A stretch of 28,946 nt of DNA from JBHJOF01 sp050330055 (GTDB lineage: Bacteria; Pseudomonadota; Alphaproteobacteria; Kiloniellales; JAKSDN01). Positions 24,062-28,946 of this stretch are shown here, in pieces. Under the pieces are notes generated by a model. That model was given only the letters and a program-made list of their open reading frames with translations, did not search any database and had not been told where the DNA came from. Positions within the stretch are counted from its first letter, which is position 1. Every line of letters begins with the position of its first letter. Location of the stretch: the NCBI GenBank assembly GCA_050330055.1, contig JBHJOF010000198.1, positions 1 through 28,946 on the forward strand, in the 5' to 3' direction. Both the position numbers and the translations under genes were made by a program.

Positions 24062-25291
24062 TCAGTTCAGCGCCAGCACCTGTGCCTTGAGGTAGGCGCT
24101 TTCCGGCAGCGCCGGGTGCACCGGATGGTCGGGGGCGGCGCCGGCGCTGCGCAGGATGCGGCCGCTGCGGCCGGGGTCGACCAGGCCGCGCTTGACCTGC
24201 TCGCCGAACAGCAAGGCGTCGACGTGGTGCGAGCAGGAGGCGATGAAGAGCGTGCCCTCGGGCGCCGTCACCAGAGCTGCCAGCCGCGCCAGCTTGCGAT
24301 AGCCCTTGGCGCCCTGGCGCAGGTCCTTCTTGCTCTTCACGAAGGCCGGCGGATCGACGATCACCAGGCCGAAGCGCTCGCCCGCCTTGGCCAGGCGCTG
24401 CAGCTCGGTGAAGACCTCGCCCTTGAGGAAGCGGCAGCGCTCGGCCACGCCGTTGAGCGCCGCCGCCTGCTCGGCCAGGTCGAGCGCCGGGCGCGAGCGG
24501 TCGATCGCCAGCACCTCGCTGGCACCGGCCAGCGCCGCCTGCATCGTAAAGCCGCCGCTGTAGCAGTAGCCCTCGAGCACGCGGGCGCCCTTGGCGAAGG
24601 GCGCCAGCCAGGCGCGGTTGTCGCGCTGGTCATAGAACCAGCCGGTCTTCTGGCCCTCGCCCAGGTCGGCCAGGTAGCGCGCGCCGTTCTCGATCACCTC
24701 GATCGGGCCCTCGAGGCTGCCCTTGACGAGGCCGGCGCGCGGCTCCAGCCCCTCCATCTGGCGCGCCACGCTGTCGCTGCGCAGCACGATCACGCGCGGC
24801 GCCAGCAGCGCCTCCAGCGACTCGATCAGCTGCGGCAGCAGGCGGTCCATGCCGGCGCAGTTGAGCTGCAGCACCAGGGCGTCGCCGAAGCGGTCGATGA
24901 TGAGCCCGGGCAGGCCGTCGGCCTCGGCGTGCCCCAGCCGGTAATAGGGCAGCGGCAGCAGCTTGTCGCGGATCGCCAGAGCGCGCGCCAGGCGGCCGCG
25001 CAGGAAGGCGGCGTCGATCGTCGCCTTGGCGTCGCGGGTCAGCAGGCGGGCGGCGATCAGCGGCAGCCGGTTGAAGAGCGCGGTGCCGAGCCGCTCGCCG
25101 TCGCTGCTCTCCAGGCGCGCGACGATACCGGGCGGCAGGGTGCGCGCGCCGGCGTCCATCTCCACCTCGTTGGAGTAGACCCAGGGATGACCGTGCAGCA
25201 GCCGGCGGTGGCCGCCGGGCCGCAGGCGCACCACGGGCACCTCTTCGGCGGCCGGGCCTGCGGTGGCGGCTTGGGATGGGACGGGGGACAT
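24062..25291 (-). CDS. Class I SAM-dependent rRNA methyltransferase, RlmI-like
   Basis: A 409-residue cytoplasmic enzyme of the RlmI/RlmK-like family that methylates C5 of cytosine in 23S rRNA; the exact site is inferred. A PUA domain (about 18-95, VRLRPGGHRRLLHGHPWVYSNE) comes first. A central domain follows with the segment ADLGEGQKTGWFYDQRDNR. The Rossmann methyltransferase has SAM motif I in VLEGYCYSGGFTMQAALAGA, a second motif EVLAIDRS, the catalytic-loop VIVDPPAFVKSKKD, and a Cys near CSHHV. I chose the ATG at 25291 over an upstream in-frame start at 25327. It sits between palindromic repeats and looks like a single-gene unit. Confidence 0.9.
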   Translation of the reverse strand: MSPVPSQAATAGPAAEEVPVVRLRPGGHRRLLHGHPWVYSNEVEMDAGARTLPPGIVARLESSDGERLGTALFNRLPLIAARLLTRDAKATIDAAFLRGRLARALAIRDKLLPLPYYRLGHAEADGLPGLIIDRFGDALVLQLNCAGMDRLLPQLIESLEALLAPRVIVLRSDSVARQMEGLEPRAGLVKGSLEGPIEVIENGARYLADLGEGQKTGWFYDQRDNRAWLAPFAKGARVLEGYCYSGGFTMQAALAGASEVLAIDRSRPALDLAEQAAALNGVAERCRFLKGEVFTELQRLAKAGERFGLVIVDPPAFVKSKKDLRQGAKGYRKLARLAALVTAPEGTLFIASCSHHVDALLFGEQVKRGLVDPGRSGRILRSAGAAPDHPVHPALPESAYLKAQVLALN

Positions 25292-25364
25292 GGCGGCGCA
25301 GTCTAGCCGCGGCGCCGCATCCGGCAAGGCTCCTGAAAGATGGCTCTGCGAAACGCGGCCTCGC

Positions 25365-25428
25365 CCTTCGACAGGCTCAGGGTGAGGCCGCTTGAGTTTG
25401 TGCTACCTCATCCTGAGCCTGTCGAAGG
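25365..25428. repeat. Long inverted repeat, arms of 23 bases
   Basis: The left arm 25365-25387 and right arm 25406-25428 are reverse complements with one mismatch, around an 18-base loop. The arm core CTTCGACAGGCTCAG is a repeat motif common in intergenic regions of GC-rich proteobacteria. It lies after the gamma-glutamyltransferase stop and before the methyltransferase start. The very stable stem may end the upstream transcript, although no T-run follows. Confidence 0.85.
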
Positions 25429-25449
25429 ATGAGGAAATGCCGGCGCCCT

Positions 25450-27228
25450 TCAATCGCCGAGCGCCACGCCCTCGCGCCGCGGGTCGGCGCCGCCGTATAG
25501 GCCGTCCGGGCTGATCGCGACGATGTGCAGGCCGCTGGTCATCTCGCGGAAGCGGAGCTGCTGGCCACGCGCCTGCAGCGCCGGGACCAGCGCAGTCAGC
25601 GCGCTGCCGAACTCCAGGTCGGTCGGACCGTTGCGGTTGACGAAGTTGGGCAGCGCCGCGGCGGCCTGCGGCTCCATCCGCCAGTCGAGCAGGGCGACCA
25701 GCGCCTTGACCACATAGCCGATGATGCTGCTGCCGCCCGGCGAGCCCAGCGCCAGGACCGGCCGGCCGCTGCCGTCGAGCACGATGACCGGCGCCATGGA
25801 GCTGCGCGGCCGCTTGCCGGGCTCGACCCGGTTGGCGACCGGGCGGCCGTCGGCTTCGGGCGCGAAGGAGAAATCGGTCAGCTCATTGTTCAGCAGGAAG
25901 CCGCGCACCATCAAGCGCGCGCCGAAGGCGCTCTCGATCGAGCTGGTCATGGAGACCACGTTGCCGGCCTCGTCGACCACCACCAGGTGGCTGGTCGCCG
26001 GCGGGTCCGGCTGCGCCGGCATGGCGCCGTCCTGGCGCTCGTCCAGCCCGGGCGCGGCCGTGCCGAGGCTGGCGTCGCGCCGGATCAGCGCCGAGCGGGC
26101 GCGCAGGTAACCGGGGTCGAGCAGCGCGCCCACGGGCACATCCACGAAATCGGCATCGGCGAGATAACGGTCGCGGTCGGCGAAGGCGAGGCGGCTTGCC
26201 TCGGCGATCAGGTGCACCGCTTCGGCGGCTGCTGTTGTTGGAGCGGGGGGCGGCAGCGCGGCGAGATCGAAGGGCTCCAGCATGGCCATGATCTGCAGCA
26301 CGGCGACGCCGCCCGAGGTCGGCGGCGGCATGCCGCAGATGAGCCAGGCACGATAGGGCTGGCAGATCGCCTCGCGCCGTTTCGCCTGGTAGTTGGCCAG
26401 GTCGTCGAGCGCGAGCAGGCCGGGATTGCCGGCCGCCCCCTGCACCTCCGCCACGATGTCGCGGGCGATGGTGCCATCGTAGAAGGCTTCGGCGCCGCCC
26501 TCGGCGATGGCGCGCAGGGTTTCGGCGAACTCCGGGTTGCGCAGCCGCGTGCCGACGGCCTTCGGCGTACCGTCGGGCTCGTAGTACAAGGCCGCGGCCT
26601 CGGGATCGCGCTTGAGGTACTGCTCCTCGGCGAGCAGGGCGTGAAGCCGCGGCGAGATCGCGAAGCCCTGCCCGGCCAGCCCGATGGCCGGCGCGAAGAG
26701 CCGCGCCCAGGGCAGGCGGCCGTGCTCGCGGTGCGCCAGCTCCAGCAGGCGCAGCAGGCCCGGCGTGCCGACGCTGCGACCGCCGACCACGGCGCTCCAG
26801 AAGTCCATCGGCGCGCCCTCGGGCGTAAGGAACAGCGCCGGCGTGGCGGCGGCCGGCGCCGTCTCGCGGCCGTCGTAGGCGTCGAGCGCGCCGCTCTCGG
26901 CCGTGTAGTGCAGCAGGAAGGCGCCGCCGCCGATGCCCGACGACTGCGGCTCGACCAGGTTCAGCACCAGCTGCGTGGCGATCGCCGCATCGACCGCCGA
27001 GCCGCCGGCGCGCAGAATCTCGAGCCCGGCCTCGGCTGCCAGCGGGTTGGCGGCCACCACCATGTGACGCCGCGCGGCGGCCGCGGCGGCGGACCCGCGT
27101 GCGGCGCTGGCACCCTCGGGCGCGGCCTGGGCTTCGGCGGCCAGTTGCTGCGGGTCCGGCCGGGCCGCGCAGCCAGTTGCAACGGCGATCAGCAGCAGGG
27201 GGAGAAGACGGCGGATCACGTGTAGCAT
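25450..27228 (-). CDS. ggt: Gamma-glutamyltransferase, lipoprotein form
   Basis: A 592-residue Ntn-hydrolase that cleaves gamma-glutamyl bonds, for example in glutathione, and probably sits on the periplasmic face of a membrane. The N-terminus is a lipoprotein signal (LLPLLLIAVATGC, lipobox Cys near residue 20). The large subunit includes VAANPLAAEAGLEILRAGGSA and the segment SSGIGGGAFLLH. Self-cleavage should occur before T412 in ATSHLVVVDEAGNVVS, giving the small subunit with nucleophile Thr, then NNELTDFS and the oxyanion-loop GSPGGSSII. The usual TTH is TSH here. The start ATG at 27228 puts the signal peptide in place. Long open frames on the opposite strand are high-GC shadows. Confidence 0.94.
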   Translation of the reverse strand: MLHVIRRLLPLLLIAVATGCAARPDPQQLAAEAQAAPEGASAARGSAAAAAARRHMVVAANPLAAEAGLEILRAGGSAVDAAIATQLVLNLVEPQSSGIGGGAFLLHYTAESGALDAYDGRETAPAAATPALFLTPEGAPMDFWSAVVGGRSVGTPGLLRLLELAHREHGRLPWARLFAPAIGLAGQGFAISPRLHALLAEEQYLKRDPEAAALYYEPDGTPKAVGTRLRNPEFAETLRAIAEGGAEAFYDGTIARDIVAEVQGAAGNPGLLALDDLANYQAKRREAICQPYRAWLICGMPPPTSGGVAVLQIMAMLEPFDLAALPPPAPTTAAAEAVHLIAEASRLAFADRDRYLADADFVDVPVGALLDPGYLRARSALIRRDASLGTAAPGLDERQDGAMPAQPDPPATSHLVVVDEAGNVVSMTSSIESAFGARLMVRGFLLNNELTDFSFAPEADGRPVANRVEPGKRPRSSMAPVIVLDGSGRPVLALGSPGGSSIIGYVVKALVALLDWRMEPQAAAALPNFVNRNGPTDLEFGSALTALVPALQARGQQLRFREMTSGLHIVAISPDGLYGGADPRREGVALGD

Positions 27229-27338
27229 CGCATCTTGCCAAGCTGTGGCCCGAGAGGAGACAGCTTACCGCAACGCTTGCGCTTGTGCAGGAGCCGATGC
27301 GCTAACGATGTGAAACTGACGCTTGATCCACAACTCAA

Positions 27339-27414
27339 TGTCATGCCCGGCCTTGAGCCGGGCATCCATCGTGCCGCTGCACCATGGATCGCTGGGTCAA
27401 GCCCGGCGATGACA
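27339..27414. repeat. Dispersed palindromic repeat, copy 2
   Basis: The element is bounded by TGTCAT and ATGACA, like copy 1 at 23955, with hairpins TGCCCGGC-CTTGA-GCCGGGCA and TCGCTGGG-TCAAG-CCCGGCGA (the second with one T-G pair). The middle sequence (CATC-A-CGTGCCGC-TGCACCATGGATC) is shared with copy 1. The loops CTTGA and TCAAG are identical in both copies, while the stems differ by matching changes, which points to selection for pairing. Confidence 0.85.
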
Positions 27415-27461
27415 CATTGGGCGTTTCGAAATCATCTGAATCATTTGCAGGGAACAGTACC

Positions 27462-27926
27462 CTAAGCGCTCTTCGCGATCGACTTGCGCAGCAGGAGCTC
27501 GCTCACGTCGTGGCCGCGTGTCTGCATCAGCGCGACCAGCCAGTTGGCCAGGGAGTGGCTGCCGCTGCCGGGCACGCGGGTGTGCAGCGCGCTGCAGTGG
27601 CAGCGCTCCGCCAGGCTTTCCAGTTCGGTCACCAGGGCTTCGGCGACCGCCTCGCGCTGGACCAGGTCGACGGCGACAAAGTGGTCGATCAACAGCGTGC
27701 AGCCGCCGCGCAGATCCTGCTCCAGGCGATAGGCGGCGAGGCCGACGATGTAGCCCTGCTCGTTGTCGACGGTCACGATGCCGGCCCGGCTCTCATCTTC
27801 CGCGATCAAGGGGCCGGCGAAGCGGCGCCAGGCCTCGAAGGTAAGCTCCGGTACGGCCATCTGGATGACTGGATAGGCCTGGGCCATGCGATCCTTGGTT
27901 AACCGACTCGTCCTGAGCGCGCGCAT
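27462..27926 (-). CDS. Small GNAT-like acetyltransferase-fold protein
   Basis: About 154 residues. The start resembles GNAT proteins (RALRTSRLTKDRMAQAYPVIQMAVPELT-like first strand and helices, then AWRRFAGPL). An IVTVDNEQGYIVGLAAYRLEQD strand pair and a DHFVAVDLVQREAVAEAL helix suggest the GNAT fold, but the acetyl-CoA pyrophosphate loop is not clear, so catalysis is uncertain. The ATG at 27926 is preferred; ATGs at 27944 and 27887 are alternatives. It is divergent from the FNR-type regulator gene, and the FNR box lies in their shared upstream region. Confidence 0.6.
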   Translation of the reverse strand: MRALRTSRLTKDRMAQAYPVIQMAVPELTFEAWRRFAGPLIAEDESRAGIVTVDNEQGYIVGLAAYRLEQDLRGGCTLLIDHFVAVDLVQREAVAEALVTELESLAERCHCSALHTRVPGSGSHSLANWLVALMQTRGHDVSELLLRKSIAKSA

Positions 27927-27982
27927 GGGGCCATCCGGTGGCATGGGGCTGGCAGTTTGGGTCTGGCGCCTCTAATCTGGCG

Positions 27983-27996
27983 TTGATGTAGGTCAA
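27983..27996 (+). promoter_or_regulatory. FNR/FixK-type box TTGAT-N4-GTCAA
   Basis: TTGATGTAGGTCAA has one mismatch to the TTGAT-N4-ATCAA consensus. It is centred about 94 bases before the ATG of an FNR-type regulator whose recognition helix carries the E-x2-SR residues that read this sequence. Autoregulation is therefore likely, and the divergent gene ending at 27926 may also be controlled. Confidence 0.65.
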
Positions 27997-28083
27997 CGAG
28001 TTGAGGGCCGCCGGCAACCCTAGACGGCAGAATGGCTCAGCCTGGCCGTTTGGGAGCCCGAACTGGGGCTGCCAGGCCCGCGG

Positions 28084-28848
28084 ATGGGACCCGTGACCAC
28101 CTTCGACGTGAAGCGAAGCAAACAGCTTGCAGATGCCCTGCCGCGCCAGGTTGCGGGCGACGGCTCGCCCTGTGGCGCCTGCTCGATCCGCCACCTGTCG
28201 ATCTGCGCCGTCCTGCGGCCCGACGAGCTGAGCGAGATGGACGCGATCGCCACCGCGGTCGAGCTGGCGCCGGGCGACCCGCTGTTCGACGAGGAGGAGC
28301 CGGCCGACTACTTCTTCAACGTCACCGCCGGCACGATGAAGATCTACAAGCTGCTGGCCGACGGCCGGCGTCAGGTGACCGGCTTCCTCGGTGCCGGCGA
28401 CTTCCTCGGCCTGGCGCACGAGGCGACCTATGCCTACAGCGCCGAGGCGGTGACGGCGGCATCGCTCTGCCGCTTCCCGCGGCGCAAGCTGGAGGCCCTG
28501 CTGCAGCGCTTCCCCAAGCTGGAGACGCGCCTGCTCGGCGTTGCCGGGCACGAGCTGGCCGCGGCGCAGGAGCAGATGGTGCTGCTCGGCCGCAAGACGG
28601 CCAGGGAGAAGATCGCCTCCTTCCTGCTCGCCCTGGAACGCCAGGCGGCGCGGCGCGAGCAGCCGGACGGCCCCGTGAACGTGCCGATGAGCCGCGCCGA
28701 CATCGGCGACTACCTGGGCCTCACCACCGAGACGGTGAGCCGCACCTTCACCCAGCTCAAGGGCGCCGGCGTGATCCGCCTGCTGCAGGGCGGCCGGGTG
28801 GAGCTGCTCGACCGGGCCGCCCTCGCGCGCCTGGCGGAGGGACAATAG
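28084..28848 (+). CDS. FNR-type oxygen-sensing regulator (FnrL/FnrN class)
   Basis: A 254-residue Crp/Fnr regulator. N-terminal cysteines C30, C33 and C41 (C-x2-C-x7-C, in SPCGACSIRHLSIC) and central C129 (AASLCRF) are the four ligands expected for an oxygen-labile [4Fe-4S] cluster of the alphaproteobacterial FnrL/FnrN type. The cyclic-nucleotide-like beta-barrel spans about 50-150, then a dimer helix and the winged HTH. The recognition helix TTETVSRTFTQL carries E216, S219 and R220, the FNR-type DNA contacts. The start ATG at 28084 has no strong ribosome binding site. An FNR box lies upstream at 27983-27996. It probably governs microaerobic and anaerobic respiration genes elsewhere. Confidence 0.93.
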   Translation: MGPVTTFDVKRSKQLADALPRQVAGDGSPCGACSIRHLSICAVLRPDELSEMDAIATAVELAPGDPLFDEEEPADYFFNVTAGTMKIYKLLADGRRQVTGFLGAGDFLGLAHEATYAYSAEAVTAASLCRFPRRKLEALLQRFPKLETRLLGVAGHELAAAQEQMVLLGRKTAREKIASFLLALERQAARREQPDGPVNVPMSRADIGDYLGLTTETVSRTFTQLKGAGVIRLLQGGRVELLDRAALARLAEGQ

Positions 28849-28946
28849 CCGCGGGGCTGCCCGGCTAAGTGTCTGGCTCGAAATGAGTTGAGTGATTTCA
28901 GTTCGTTGTGATTCGGTGGTTGTGACGAGCAATCACGGAGGCACAA
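28849..28946 (+). other. Non-coding tail with ribosome binding site for a gene beyond the window
   Basis: No gene is visible after the FNR-type stop. A GGAGG at 28937-28941 lies near the window end, so a plus-strand gene may start just outside. Inverted GTGATT/AATCAC arms (at about 28909-28936) could be an operator. No clear FNR box is seen here. Confidence 0.3.

Overview
The window is a GC-rich stretch of an alphaproteobacterial chromosome, most likely from Rhodospirillales or a close relative. The assignment rests on four things seen here. The minus-strand run rpmH-rnpA-yidD-yidC-yihA-argB, followed further on by a pyrimidine nucleotidase-like HAD gene with dapD and dapE, is a typical alphaproteobacterial arrangement. 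There is a DUF2336 protein, a family found mainly in this class. There is an FnrL/FnrN-type oxygen sensor with a C-x2-C-x7-C cluster motif, and a CtrA-type TTAA-N7-TTAA site. No rRNA, intact tRNA, CRISPR array, insertion sequence or phage gene was recognised.

Layout. Positions 3-2681 (+) hold the 3' part of fmt, then truA and a Bcr/CflA-type exporter, closely packed. They converge, with overlapping stop codons, on a minus-strand set reading leftward from 6133: a HAD phosphatase, dapD, dapE and a small membrane protein, so lysine/peptidoglycan precursor synthesis lies beside translation genes. Positions 6399-10367 (+) interrupt the minus-strand housekeeping run. They hold a PAS-GAF-GGDEF diguanylate cyclase overlapping a DUF2336 gene, then an AT-richer class II aldolase/adducin-like gene with its own palindrome and a strong ribosome binding site. 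From 14658 down to 10404 (-) lies rpmH (GTG start), rnpA, yidD, yidC, yihA and argB, driven by a near-consensus sigma70 promoter at 14701-14729.

A 420-base divergent region rich in hairpins separates rpmH from a rightward signalling and membrane block. This block holds a TVP38/TMEM64 protein coupled to a MerA/lipoamide-dehydrogenase-like flavoprotein (15082-17277), an orphan histidine kinase, and a large class III nucleotide cyclase with four 129-residue PAS repeats of exactly equal length plus a fifth PAS-like region (18970-21930). Beyond it are a LysR regulator divergent from an EamA exporter, an RlmI-like rRNA methyltransferase, a lipoprotein gamma-glutamyltransferase and a GNAT-like protein. 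Last comes an FNR-type regulator with an FNR box upstream, suggesting autoregulation. Dispersed palindromic repeats lie between the genes from 23955 to 27414.

The window is largely ordinary housekeeping sequence interleaved with second-messenger signalling genes. The points most worth a second look are the CtrA box in front of the diguanylate cyclase/DUF2336 pair, the repeat architecture of the cyclase, the FNR site, and the structured leader before the TVP38 gene. I did not find a clear new multi-gene system.
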